Source: Gordionus sp. m RMFG-2023 (lineage: Eukaryota > Nematomorpha > Gordioida > Chordodea > Parachordodidae). From it: a stretch of DNA of 64,000 bases. Position 1 is the first letter of the stretch. Each line of letters starts with the position of its first letter. Made by a program: the position numbers and the translations under genes. Positions 24,156 to 34,960 of this stretch are shown piece after piece. The notes under the pieces were generated by a model, which saw nothing but the letters and a program-made list of their open reading frames with translations, made no database searches and had not been told where the DNA came from. Location: NCBI RefSeq assembly GCF_954871325.1, contig NC_088777.1, positions 46,725,366-46,789,365 of the forward strand, written 5' to 3'.

Positions 24156-24479
24156 ATGAGAAATTATAAAAGAAAAACCATATACAGAGATGTAAATATA
24201 ATAAATGAAGCCATAAAATATAAAATAACAAATAATACTTCATTAAATTTGTCTGCTAAAAAATTTAACATACCTTATACAACGTTGAGAAGGAGATGTA
24301 AAATTGGTATTAAAAGTTCAGATCATCATAAACAAATATTTACAAATGAAGAAGAATCTAGATTGTGTGACTACATATTAGAAGCAAGTAGGTCATTTAT
24401 GGGATTAACGCCTAAACAAGTAATTAAATTATATTGTTTGTATTATATTATATTTCATAATTTTAATAACTCAATTTAA
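24156..24479 (+). pseudogene. Pogo transposase N-terminus (psq-type HTH, DNA binding)
   Basis: The start MRNYKRKTIYRDVNIINEAI opens a Psq-type helix-turn-helix. It continues with LNLSAKKFNIPYTTLRRR, the recognition helix typical of pogo/Tigger proteins, and then a TNEEESRLCDYILEAS stretch as at the start of the CENP-B-type second HTH. After about residue 90 the frame runs into AT-rich non-coding sequence and stops, where the DDE domain should begin. The ATG at 24156 is a natural start. Confidence 0.85.
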
Positions 24480-24575
24480 ATATCAATATTAATTTGGTAA
24501 CTTTAATAAAAATGCTCAATTGAAATTATATTGTATTTCATAATTTTAATAATGCTCAATCTAAATATCATGTGG
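24440..24575. repeat. Short tandem duplication at the deletion junction of the pogo element
   Basis: A segment of the type TTATATTTCATAATTTTAAT plus CTCAAT/TAAATATCA occurs twice (about 24448-24485 and 24529-24570). It lies exactly where the catalytic domain is missing and may mark the repair event that caused the deletion. Confidence 0.6.
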
Positions 24576-25212
24576 GGCAACAATTTCAGATTTATGATAT
24601 TCCAGGAGTGTTAAAAAATGAAATACCAAGGGCAGTGACATCAAATAATATATTAAATGGATTCTTAGCATGTGGCATATTTCCTTTAAACCCAAATATA
24701 TTTACAGAACAAGATTATATCTGCTGTAATAATTCAAATGCTAACTCAAATATTGAATTTGAAAATAATGATGAAAATATTAGAGTGACTCAAAATCTTA
24801 CAGTGACTCAAAATAATGATAGTGATTTATCTATATTATTGAACGAAAATGTTCCAGATGATATTGATGAACCTTATCATGATATGTTACCATCATGCTC
24901 AAAAAATTATAATAAAGTATTCATTCCTTCATCTATAATACCTATTCCAAAATTATTCAATATTTCATCGGATAAAATATCTAAAAAAAAGAATTCAGAA
25001 ATATTAACATCTACACCTTATAAAAAAAAATTATTAATTCAGAGAAAAAAAAGATATCAAAAAATAATTGTTTATGTGTTATTTGTAATAAAAACTATAA
25101 AAATAGTCGCGAGGGCGATGAATGGCTAAAATGTACAATGTGCCTTGAATGGGCACATTCTAAATGTGCTAATTATGATAATTATTTTACATGTCCTTAT
25201 TGTATCGATTAG
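24572..25212 (+). pseudogene. Pogo transposase C-terminus with PHD-like cysteine finger
   Basis: The frame resumes at the tail of the DDE domain: EIPRAVTSNNILNGFLACGI and FPLNPNIF match the pogo block that follows the last catalytic residue. An acidic, Ser/Asn-rich linker follows. Near 25065-25125 the frame slips in a run of A, and the next frame reads CVICNKNY, EWLKCTMCLEWAHSKC and YFTCPYCID with a TAG at 25210-25212. That is a C-terminal C4HC3-like (PHD-type) finger as found in several animal pogo-like transposases. The frameshift and the lost DDE core make this copy dead. Confidence 0.8.
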
Positions 25213-25520
25213 TTTTTAAATAATTTTCATAAAAAAATCTTAAATTTATAATATTTGTTAAATAAAACAATAAATATGTGTCAAATATTATTTTAACCAC
25301 TTTACCCTAGTGCTTATCCATTTTACCCTGTGAAAATGAGTAGTTTTACATAACTAATCATAGCTCCTAAAATATTATAGGTAGAGGGCTACACTTTTTT
25401 TTATCTTGTAGAAGAGAGATGGGGCTACACATTGATCTATAATTTGTTGTGTTTGACTCTTGTTTAAAATTTTTATGGTAAATATGCAAAATGCCTATCG
25501 TTTTACCCCGGTCTCCCCTA

Positions 25521-25778
25521 CCTATAAATTTCTGTCAATTTTATAATTATACACATTGCCAGTTGTATAACAATTTTTTTTAAAAATAGTTTATATTTAG
25601 GAGAACATGAGGTAGATATTTACCTACAGAAATATTTTTTATGATTTAACCTTAATCTTTATAATATAATAATTAAAATCTTAGATAATATATAATTATT
25701 CAATTTTATTTATTTTTTAAATTTTGGCAATTCTAGTAATTCAAGTAATTTAATGCCAAAATAAAAAGTTTTAATTCC
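25521..25778. other. AT-rich stretch, nothing recognised
   Basis: No feature was seen between the pogo element and the next exon-like frame. Confidence 0.35.
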
Positions 25779-28171
25779 ATGAAACAAAACTATAGGGTTA
25801 ATACTATAAACGATGGAAATTTAATCACCCAAGAAGAGCATTTGAACATTATCCAATCTTATTTTCAAGGGGCTTTCCAGATTCCTATCACCTTTCAAAA
25901 TTCTCTTGACAACAAATCTGACAATGATATGTGGAATGTTTTGGAGCTAAAAAAGTCTGAATTACCATTGCAATTAGTACTTTTATAAATATCATTTTAA
26001 TATGAACTATCCTTATCCTTTAAAAAAAATTCTACGATATATGCTAGGGCTGTGCCGATATATCGGATCGGCATCGATATTTGGCGTTTTCTAAAAAATA
26101 AAGGATCGGGCCAATACCTGTAAAAAACCTATTTGATCTCTTTACTTTTCTTTTTTGTTATTTTATGTATATTTATTTTACATTAATAATATTATCTAAA
26201 TAATTTTTTTTTAAACAATGCAAATGCACATCACCCCTTAAATTATTTATTTTTTTAAATAGGTTTATAGTATTTTCAAAGTTTTTTTTATAAAAATAAA
26301 AATGAACACTCAAAGTTTTATTTATTTTAAATCTTTTTAAATAATAACGCCAATTTTATTATTTTTACTTTAAATAGAATATTTTTTTAAAAATGGTATC
26401 TGAATTTTGGATCCATTTTGCAAAATGCGTTATCTGCGGGATTCTAATTTCACGGGGAGGAATAATAAATTTCATTTAATACTACCAATTAGAGATCTGC
26501 AAATGTAGGCCCGGACCGTACTTAACTATTTTTTTAAAAATATATCGGGTTCGTTTGGGCTGGGCCGGGTTTTGGAAATTTTTTTTAATATATCTAAATT
26601 TATCAATTTTATGTTGAATTTTTAATGTAAAATAAAAATATTTGATTATATTTTTAGAAACTAGCCGCCATATAACATATATCATTTGCATAATAAAAAT
26701 TAATATCTATATTTAAATAAATTTAAGCCGGCTGGTAAATTTTTTTAAAAAAAATTTCTGGTTCGGGTCGGGCTTGAAAAATTCGATGCAGATCACTACT
26801 ACCAATATCCATAAACCTTTTTTAATTATTGTAGAAATAAAAAAATTAAATTAAATGCATAATTCGATTTTTTGCATAAAAAATATTGAATTTTTAATTA
26901 CATTTGGTTCAAAGGGGGGTGATGAAATATCAATATAAATATCGGATCGGTATCGGATTGGGTTTGAACTAATATCGGATCGGTTAAAAATATGTGGATC
27001 GGCACAGTCCTTATATTTATACTATATATAATTTCTTATTATATCGCTTTAAGTCAGATTCCCAGCTTCTTAACATATTCAGTGTCAGTTCCAATATCAA
27101 CTTAATTCTCATACCACTCGGATATTCAGACACATCCTTGATAAAATTATCTCGTAAATTGATAATTCTGCTCAGTGTCGAAAGCTTAAAACAACAAGAA
27201 AATAATATATTTTTGCTTCGGCAGCAAAATTTTACTGGGTTCGTCGATTTACTGAAGAATGGGCATGTTGGAACACCTAACTTGGTTATACAGGTAAATC
27301 TACTTTATTATTTTGCATAAACTTGTAGTGACGACGCAATCCATGAAAAATTCCAAAAAAATCTAAATTTTCGGGCCAGACCCTCTAAAAATTTATTTTA
27401 AATTTTGTATATGGATAGATGAACGTTATGGAGATTAAGAATATTTCTTTTTTGTTAAACTCTCTCAGACTCAGATATGAGCTGGCAATGTGACAAATTA
27501 TAGCAATACATTAATATTTTAAATTGCTAATATTTTGTAGGGTTAGGGTTAAAATATCCATTTAAAGTGTCTTAGGTAGCCTAAAATTAGATCTTTTAAA
27601 TTACATATATTTTGAGTTTATTAGTAAACAAAAACCGGAAATGGCCCTAGACAAATATTCATTTTTTTCTCTTTGATTTTTTTTAAAATTCTTATTAAGT
27701 AGTTTTAAGATCATGATTATATTTTGAAAATAAAATATTAAATTGAGCAATTCGCAGTTTTTTGGAGTTATAATTATCCATAGACACCCGACAGAATTTA
27801 TCTAAGTTTACATTCGGCTACCTCTAATTCGAGACTATCTTGTTCACAAAGATCGACCCGTGATGTTCAAACTATACATTGACCTTAACAGCTTCTGATA
27901 ACCCTACATAATTTTATCTTCTAAATTTTAGAGAATTCCTAGAATGCCTCACAACAAACATATAGCTAATTACATCCTAGAACTCGATTGGAGCAACGAA
28001 AATCACCACCAAGAGATGAGTCAACTCTTGGCTACGAATTTGGTTATGCTCATCAACTTTTCACTACCATTTCCATCAAACCATTTTCTGATTAATGACC
28101 TTTATATTGATACGTTAGAATCAACTGTAACGAACTCTAACAAAGTAGACCTCGAAGTTAGTCAATCATGA
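25779..28171 (+). CDS. Unidentified host gene, at least three exons
   Basis: Three coding-like blocks in the same direction can be linked by splice signals. Block one (25779 to about 25970) has EEHLNIIQSYFQGAFQIP and NDMWNVLELKKSELPLQL before a donor-like GTACTT. Block two ends at 27293 with GTPNLVIQ before GTAAAT; its start is near 27041-27060, inside or just after the inserted hAT end. Block three (27932-28171) begins after TTTTAG and reads RIPRMPHNKHIANYILELDW, ending SQS-stop. The end of block two and the start of block three are both in phase 0. The content (Leu/Asn-rich helices) suggests a soluble helical protein, but no family was recognised. The presumed first intron holds two nested hAT-like elements. 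The start codon is not certain. Confidence 0.4.
26046..27011. mobile_element. hAT-like element with AGGGCTGTGCCGAT ends, in an intron
   Basis: The left end AGGGCTGTGCCGAT (26046) and the right end ATCGGCACAGTCCT (27011) are inverted copies with one mismatch. Subterminal TCGGATCGG motifs repeat on both sides. The target duplication is not clear (tatat shared at best), so the insertion is old. There is no coding capacity. A GC-rich MITE is inserted inside. Related ends occur at 6514 and 7306. Confidence 0.7.
26490..26798. mobile_element. GC-rich-subterminal MITE (TAGAGATxTGC family), copy 2, nested
   Basis: Starts TAGAGATCTGC (26490) and ends GCAGATCACTA (26798). It is flanked by ctaccaat at 26482-26489 and 26799-26806, a perfect 8-bp duplication. 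Subterminal CGGGTTCG, GGGCCGGG and related motifs are shared with the copies at 12.1 and 28.9 kb. It lies inside the AGGGCTGTGCC element and is therefore younger than it. Confidence 0.88.
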
Positions 28172-28634
28172 TAAATTTTTTTTGTTGCCATTTCATTGTT
28201 CAAACATCTTGTTCTTATTTTTAACTTTTTTTTTTGTTATATCGTCTAAATAAAATCTAGTCATGCAATCCTATATTTTTTTTCTGTTCTATGCTTTTGT
28301 AAAATATATAATCGTCAAATAATTTTGTAAATATCAATACAATCCGATTCCGATAGTATAGATTCTTTGATTTTTTTTTGTTATAATTGCTCATCATATT
28401 TTACATATTAAAATATTTATAAATAAAGTTCAATTTATACAAATTCTCGAGACACATTTATTACGTAATATACATCATTTCAAATTAATTTGGCAAAGAT
28501 GAGGGGGTGGGGGGCGATAGGATCCCACTTCTCTTATAGTAAAATATTTTTTTTCTACCATACATATAAAATATTATTATTTTTTCTGTATATTAAATAT
28601 TGATATAGTCTATAATTGCCCATATCTTAAAACG
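28172..28634. other. AT-rich stretch downstream of the unidentified gene
   Basis: Contains T-runs and a G-rich spot at 28501-28516. No gene was seen. Confidence 0.35.
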
Positions 28635-28851
28635 ATGATAATCGGCGTCTATTCCAAGAATCGTGCATCTTTGATAAAATCAATGACATTAATACTAACC
28701 AAAGACGATTCATTTATTAAACATTTACATGCATTGACATCAGTTATTATAATCACTGTTATTGGTTGTAGTAGACGCTATCGAAAGGTATTTGACCTAA
28801 AATGCCTTTTTAATGGTGGACTTCGATGCGTGTACACTTTAATGTGTGAAT
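28635..28851 (+). CDS. Short coding-like frame, possible first exon of the membrane-protein gene
   Basis: An ATG-started frame (MIIGVYSKNRASLIKSMTLI) carries a hydrophobic stretch ALTSVIIITVIG and runs without a stop into the MITE at 28852. It precedes the multi-pass protein exons on the same strand. Whether it belongs to them is inference. No family was recognised. Confidence 0.25.
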
Positions 28852-29294
28852 TAGAGACATGCAAATCACCAGGCCCCGAACGTTTTGGGCCGGGCCGGGT
28901 CTATTTAAAAAATTAATTTAGGTTCTGGCTGGATAGGGCCTAATATTTTTTAAAAAATTTTGGGGTGGGTCGGGCCAAATAATTTTTTTTTAAATTTCGG
29001 GATGGATTTAAATTTTTAAATATGATATCATTACATTTGTCAAATTAATTGATATATTTTTAAATTCATGCAAGAGACAAGGCACTAATATTTTTTTTTA
29101 CAATAAAAAAAATTAAATTTTTCTGCATTTAATTAAATTCGGGCCAGGTAGGGCAGACAAATAATTTTATTTCGGATCGGGCTTTTCGGGACAAATAAAA
29201 ACAAAATTCGTTCTGGGTCGGGCCGGGTTGGACTATTTTTTTTAAAAAAAAATTCCGCCCGGGCTTGAAAAAATAGGCCAGATGCAGATCACTA
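28852..29294. mobile_element. GC-rich-subterminal MITE (TAGAGATxTGC family), copy 3
   Basis: Starts TAGAGACATGCAAATC (28852) and ends GATGCAGATCACTA (29294). Flanks gtgtgaat (28844-28851) and ttttgaat (29295-29302) match at six of eight positions, an eroded target duplication. The inside carries GGGCCGGGCCGGGT and many GGTCGGGCC variants. Confidence 0.8.
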
Positions 29295-29451
29295 TTTTGA
29301 ATCTTCTGGAATAAATCAAATTAATTCTTATTTTGAACTTTTCTTTTAAATGAGCCTTAACACGTAATAAATTACCTCACATTATTATTTTTTTTATATA
29401 TAATATAATTTCTCAAATTGAGGATTATTATTTTTTGAATAAAATAAACAG

Positions 29452-31308
29452 AGTAAGAAGCGAGTTCTTATATTTTACTTCCCAAACCTAAATGAAGTAT
29501 GGAAGGCTTACACGGTCGGTATTAACATTTATCTCGTTCCATCAACAGAAAACTCCTTTTCCGGTTTGAATGGTTGGGCTGAAAACACTAACGTTTCGGT
29601 TTTATTACTTCCTTCTTTTTTTATAAAATTAGATTTTTTTGCATATTTTATAATTTAAATAAAAGAATTAATAATTAAAATTATCGTAAATATTTTTGTT
29701 ATTATTTAATACAATTTTTATCTATTCTTCCCTATATTTTAAAAGGTTACTATTCGATTTTCGGTTTTATTACTTCCTTCTTTTTTTATAAAATTAGATT
29801 TTTTTGCATATTTTATAATTTAAATAAAAGAATTAATAATTAAAATTATCGTAAATATTTTTGTTATTATCTAATACAATTTTTATCTATTCTTCCCTAT
29901 ATTTTAAAAGGTTACTATTCGATTTTCGGTCAATAATCCTCGTGATATAGAACACGACAGATTTTGGACATTTTATCTCAAAAAACCTCCCCTTAAAACT
30001 TCTTCAAAGAAGGAAACACCGTCAAAACTATTAATGTCCCGAAATATACAATTGTTCCTACAATCGTCATTGCTGGCTCCAAATTCCTTGCCATGTTTAA
30101 CTCTGATCCTCTCAACGTCTTCGTTCCTTAGGAATTGCACCTTGCGATACCGAATTACGACCCGCGTTATCTGGTTGCATAGTTTAAAATCCATTTTTTT
30201 GCACCAGAGCTATCAATTGTATCAACGCGGCCTATCCTTCGCTATCGTGTTATCCTTAATTGCGTGCCGACCTACTAAATCTTTTAACAATAGTAACTCT
30301 CGATACTTTATCAAAATGATGACATTCGCCTTGATATCGCATTACTCATCTTATATGACATCAATACTCAGTATCAGATTTTTGAATTTTCTTAGCATTC
30401 CTGGTTACGATATTTTTTTGCCACGGTTATCTTTAGCTAACCATTTACTTTTACTAGTTATATCTCAGGTCGCGACATTATCCCTATACCTTCTAATATT
30501 TTGGGTTCTCTCTTCCATTTTATATATCAGGAACCGTATCGTTTTTTCTAAATTTCTATCCGCCCAAGCTCAACTACCTCCAAATTTTTTTTTAAGAACT
30601 ATTTACGCCAGATTCGCATTTTACGCTCTCCTTTATTTCGTCGCGAATTTTTTTTCCGCCTTCATTACTTACATTATTCTCTTGTCGGCATCATTGTCCC
30701 TCCTGACTACTGATAAATCGCGCAAATCTTTGTTACCATCCGTTTCCTCTTACGTTACTCTGAGTCTGTTGGGCCTCATCCCTTACGATGTTTCGACTAT
30801 TTACAATTTGTATTTGTCGTTGTTAGGCTACCACCCTTTTCAACCCTTAAAGGAGGTATTTTGGGGACCTTTTTATTATTTGAGAACTTTTTCGCCCTCT
30901 TATCACCTTTATCTGTGTCTTAGAGTATATATTTTAGTATTTTTATTGATTTTTATGTTTGCCTCGATAATTTCGAATAAAATTAATCCTGATAAAATTC
31001 GTGTAATTATCGAATGGATCTTAAGACCGCTGTCTGTATTACTCTGTTGTCATTCGGAATATATAATTTTTAGAATTAAGGACACCAGTATTATATTAAA
31101 TTTCGCGAAAAACCTAATTTTTTTTATAAAACCAGTCATAGCAATTTTACCTATACTTATGATTTCGCGTCATCTTGCCCCTTATTTTATACCCTTCGCA
31201 GTTCAGGCTATATTGTCATTTATTATTATTACAATTATATCATCTAATTATACGGGTAAATTTTCATCGATTTCGGATACAAAGTTGATTAAAAAATTGA
31301 ATTAAATT
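29452..31308 (+). CDS. Multi-pass membrane protein, family not recognised, at least two exons plus a microexon
   Basis: The main exon opens after AAAAG at 29911 and runs to TAA at 31306-31308. It includes the in-frame Met at 30034, but the frame is open for 41 codons before it, so that Met is probably not the start. An upstream exon (29452-29598, after an AACAG acceptor) reads KKRVLIFYFPNLNEVWKAY and GINIYLVPSTENSFSGLNGW, ending NTNVS. It joins in phase to VTIRFSVNNPRDIEHDRFW. The N-terminal part is therefore probably a beta-rich soluble domain. It is followed by a basic linker (LKTSSKKETPSK) and about eight to ten hydrophobic segments, for example ANHLLLLVISQVATLSLYLL, LRVYILVFLLIFMFASII and QAILSFIIITIISS. 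The exon is more GC-rich than its surroundings, which supports real coding. NDC1, PIG-U and seipin were considered; none fits convincingly. Confidence 0.6.
29599..29910 (+). repeat. Tandemly duplicated 147-nt intron enclosing an 18-nt microexon
   Basis: A 165-bp unit is present twice. Intron copy one is 29599-29745, intron copy two is 29764-29910; both begin GTTTTATTAC, end TTTTAAAAG and differ at about one position. Between them lie 18 nt (29746-29763) identical to the first 18 nt of the main exon, coding VTIRFS. Including them keeps the reading frame. The donor is not a strong consensus. Confidence 0.7.
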
Positions 31309-31529
31309 TTTTTATCAATATAAAATAGATTTTATTTTTTAGAAATATTTTTATAATAACCACAATTACTTATTAATATATCAATCACGAAAATATTTTT
31401 TTTTTGTGAAAATTGTATTGCCACTAACTTTAACTTTTATATGATAAAATTATTTTCAAATATATATTTTTTTTGGACATCATTTTTGTAGATTGTAGCA
31501 TTCGCAAAGAGAATAGTTTTTTATTCGAT
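31309..31529. other. 3' flank of the membrane-protein gene
   Basis: AT-rich; no further feature was seen. Confidence 0.35.
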
Positions 31530-32335
31530 TTTTAGTTAGGGCCTACAAAGGGGTTGTAGGTGTAAACAATATCCTGCAATTCCATTAAAAGACAACGATC
31601 TAAAAACGGAACCTGGTTATCTGTTTTCTATCTCATTTATAATATCATGTATATATAATTGGGCAAATTTAGGTGTTTCCCCTAATGTTGGTAGGAGTGA
31701 ACCAATGCGATGATGAACCTGTCCATAAAGGTATAATTACCTGATCGCGAATTGGATTAATTATTATTTATATTAACTCCTAGTGAAGTGAATGACAGTG
31801 CGGAATTATATGCTCTTATGTTTGTTAAAAAGTGGGATGATGAACAATGATCCCCGGTAAATAAACGTAATAAATCTGGTGGTATTTGGGAAATTTTAAA
31901 TAAAATTACCTTCCCATTCAAGCAACATATAGAATATTTAATATTTCTACATGAGCTTTTTGATAATTTTTTTCCATTCTACATTTTAGCATTGCAGAAG
32001 GCGCATATTTCTGTCATGTTTCCGATATTTAATATAGGTGAGTGGTGGTCATCAAATATATGTCGAAATATGCATGGTAGAGGTGCCATAGAAAATGTGG
32101 TAGTGGTTATAGAAATATCAGTTGAAGGTATCTGGGTGAATATAAAATAAACCTATATATATAAAAAACATTAAAAACCTGCAGGGGAGTTAATATCAGA
32201 CGTAGGTCCTTATTATCCTGCATACCTGTAATTCTAGAACGGGTAAGGCGTTTGTTGAGTCGCCATTTTTTTCTTTGCTTATCTTTAATAGAAATATCAT
32301 GTTTTGTATCTATGTGAGGGATCAAGTTTGGGTTA
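31530..32335 (-). repeat. Duplicate of the Helitron N-terminal region
   Basis: This segment is nearly identical to 41765-42560 over its whole length, in the same orientation, with only scattered changes and a few small indels. The minus strand encodes Helitron N-terminal blocks: ISIKDKQRKKWRLNKRLTRS at the right, then CAFCNAKM, LNGKVILFKISQIPP and LRLFTGDH. It joins copy A of the inverted-repeat arm almost directly. It is probably a segmental copy made with the rest of the repeat block. Confidence 0.85.
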
Positions 32336-32352
32336 ACCTAAAAAAATACCGG

Positions 32353-33654
32353 CTAATGGTTTTTTAAAGTTTACATGTCGGTCTGTAGATTTATTGCAAA
32401 AATATGTTTGATCTGTTCTTCCGCCCAATGTTTTAAAATTATTTTATGTTTATTTGATTCCTTATCAAATCTTTGCTAATATATTTATCAATTTATACTT
32501 ATATAATTCAACATTATGAAATAACAAGAAAATTTTTAGTATATAGAATTCTAATCTACCTTTATTAACACATGCTAACCCGCTATTAAAATTATTTAGC
32601 TAGCCACGCCCGCATGCGGAATGGGCGAGAGTGGGTCGGCGAGCTTAATACCTATTGCAGGTCTCAAGTAAGATATGAAAAACAAGAGATAAAAGATATT
32701 TAAAATAAAAATAAGAGATCTGACTCTATTTTCTTTTCAATATAATGCAAATTTTATTTTAGGGAGAAGGAGGCCGCGATTATTGAAACCATTATTGGAG
32801 AAAGGAGAGAGAGTGCTAGACCAAAGTGGGGTAAATTGTTTACCTCTAATTTAAAAAAATATTTTTAAAAATATAAAGTAAAGTTTAAAAAGCCATGGAT
32901 GGCTTTTTTTAATAGATTCAGCAATGGTAAGCCGAACCTCAAAAAGAAGACAAAAGTAGCGGAACAAGAAAAAGATTATATCAAAGGTCACACGGATATT
33001 GACGATACAATTCTCTCTGGGTGTGTTTCACCGGGAGGATGTAAGAAGGCGTATTACAAGTACCTAATTAAATCAAACAATTATATTATAATGTAATATT
33101 TAAGTTTGCAAAACAAGAGAAATGGAAAAACAAAAAAAAGTGTATAGGAAAAGTGAAAATTAAAATAAGAGATTTAACATTATTTTTTTTTTCAAGTTTA
33201 AAACAGTTAAGATGCAAAAATAAAATTATTTTTAGGTTAAAAAAGATGACCAGAAGTTTGTGCGGAGGAAACACACCCATGAAAAGACTCAATGTACCCC
33301 TCCTAAATTTGGTAAAATTGTTCATATTATTTCATTTTTTAAAATAAAGTTTAAAATATATTTTAGAAAGGTTCCGCCAACCTTGGAAAGCCTTAAAAAA
33401 TTGGGCCTGCCGTAATAAGGGCCAAGAGAAAATATGGGATATTGATGAAGGTAATTATTGATAAATTTAATTAGATTTCATTGTGATTCTGAATTCCAAT
33501 TCTGAGATTTTTAGAAATAAATCTAGATTAGTTATTCCTCTGCTTATTTGTAATCTTATTTTATTTTATTTAAAGTATAATATTTAAATTTTTTTTTATA
33601 AAACCTGTTTAATTTGGGTAACTCCCTAATTTGAACACTTTTTCAGTCCAACTC
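32353..33654 (+). repeat. Third, partial copy of the large repeat arm (copy A)
   Basis: Matches 52993-54288 in the same orientation and the complement of about 34030-35330 in inverted orientation. Together with the left arm it forms a palindrome with 1.3-kb arms and a loop of about 0.4 kb. It carries exon-like pieces of an unrecognised protein. Confidence 0.85.
32763..33040 (+). pseudogene. Exon pair of an unrecognised repeated-exon protein (copy A)
   Basis: The first exon (32763-32830) follows TTTTAG and reads EKEAAIIETIIGERRESARP-KWG, ending before GTAAATTG. A 53-nt intron follows. The second exon (32884-33040) reads KKPWMAFFNRFSNGKPNLKK then DIDDTILSGCVSPGG and stops before GTAAGAAGG, a strong donor. 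The same pair occurs in the other two arm copies, and diverged versions of the pair occur on either side. Function is unknown; basic and acidic residues dominate. It is called a pseudogene only because several copies are decayed. Confidence 0.45.
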
Positions 33655-34073
33655 CCTCTGGGTTTTTCTTAAAATTACAGTAGTTCAAATTGGAAAGAAA
33701 CTAATTTACATTAAATTCTTTAATGTTAACGTATTTCACCTGTACGCGCATATAGATTATATTATCCGACATTTAGCGTTTGCTCAACTGTAATAAAATG
33801 TGATTGGTATGTTTATTTGGTATAATATGCTTAATTTGATTGGGCGTTTCATATGAGAATATTGTAAACAGCTCTTTTAAATATATTATATGGTTTAGCA
33901 GATTCTTTTTAAAGTATGGTACTTAAATATAATAGACTAATTTTTTTTATAATTAATGATAGATAACTCCCTATATTTCTTTTGACAATTGCCCACTTTA
34001 TTAAAGTATTTCTATTATTATTTAATAGGAATTTGAGTTGGACTGAAAAAGTGTTCAAATTAAAGAGTTACCC
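33617..34073. repeat. Centre of the palindrome with about 46-bp inverted ends
   Basis: TTAATTTGGGTAACTCCCTA at the left and its near-complement at the right bound about 0.37 kb of sequence. It could be a foldback element or simply the palindrome centre. The right arm holds a single copy of the interior next to 54290-54664. Confidence 0.6.
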
Positions 34074-34639
34074 AAATTAAACAGGTTTTATAAAAAAAAA
34101 ATTTATAATATACTTCAAATAAAATAAAATAAGATTACAAATAAGCAGAGGAATAACTAATCTAGATTTATTTCTCAAAATCTCAGAATTGGAATTCAGA
34201 ATCACAATGAAATCTAATTATTTATCAATTATTACCTTCATCAATATCCCATATTTTCTCTTGGCCCTTATTACGGCAGGCCCAATTTTTTAAGGCTTTC
34301 CAAGGTTGGCGGAACCTTTCTAAAATATATTTAAAACTTTATTTTAAAAAATGAAATAATATGAACAATTTTACCAAATTTAGGAGGGGTACATTGAGTC
34401 TTTTCATGGGTGTGTTTCCTCCGCGCAATTAACTTCTGTTCATCTTTTTTTAACCTAAAAATAATTTTATTTTTGCATCTTAACTGTTTTAAACTTGAAA
34501 AAAAAAATAATGTTAAATCTCTTATTTTAATTTTCACTTTTCCTATATATTTTTTTTTTGTTTTTTCATTTCTCTTGTTTTGCAAACTTAAATATTACAT
34601 TATAATATAATTGTTTGATTTAATTAGGTACTTGTAATA

Positions 34640-34960
34640 TGCCTTCTTCCATCCTCCCGGTGAAACACATCCAGAGAGAATTGTATCGTCAATATCCGTG
34701 TGACCTTTGATATAATCTTTTCCTTGTTTCGCTAGTTTTGTCTTCTTTTTGAGGTTCGGCTTACCATTGCCGAACCTATTAAAAATCGCCGTCCATGGCT
34801 TTTTAAACTTTACTAAATATTTTTAAAATTTTTAAATTAGAGTTAAACAATTTTACCCCACTTTGGTCTATCTCTCCCTTCTCCAATAATGGTCTCAATA
34901 ATCGCGGCCTTCTTCTCCCTAAAATAAAATTTACATTATATTGAAAAGAAAATAGAGTCA
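34640..34960 (-). pseudogene. Unrecognised repeated-exon protein, pair 2 (left arm copy)
   Basis: The minus strand carries the same exon pair as at 32763-33040: an EEKAAIIE-type exon ending in PKWG, then a short intron and an exon with NRFGNGKPNLKK and the SGCVSPGG ending (here slightly altered to CVSPGGW). Splice-like borders are kept. See the right-arm entry for the full series. Confidence 0.4.

Larger units (their letters stand above)
23694..25518 (+). mobile_element. Pogo/Tigger-like transposon with 24-bp TIRs
   Basis: The left end (23694) and the complement of the right end (25518) both read GGGGAGACCGGGGTAAA and match at about 22 of 24 positions. The element is flanked by TA on both sides (23692-23693, 25519-25520), the target duplication of the Tc1/mariner-pogo superfamily. 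Two transposase remnants lie inside on the plus strand, with the central catalytic part missing between them. It is a deleted, non-autonomous copy. Confidence 0.88.

Noticed and set aside
27538-27555. GGTTAGGGTT resembling telomere repeat
   Set aside because: Fewer than two units; chance match.
30034-31305. Naming the membrane protein NDC1, PIG-U or seipin
   Set aside because: Only the presence of many helices agrees; family motifs were not found.
33086-33347. Overlapping small ORFs on both strands in the repeat arms (also 34331-34610)
   Set aside because: They run through AT-rich intron-like sequence and are shadows in the wrong frame or strand.
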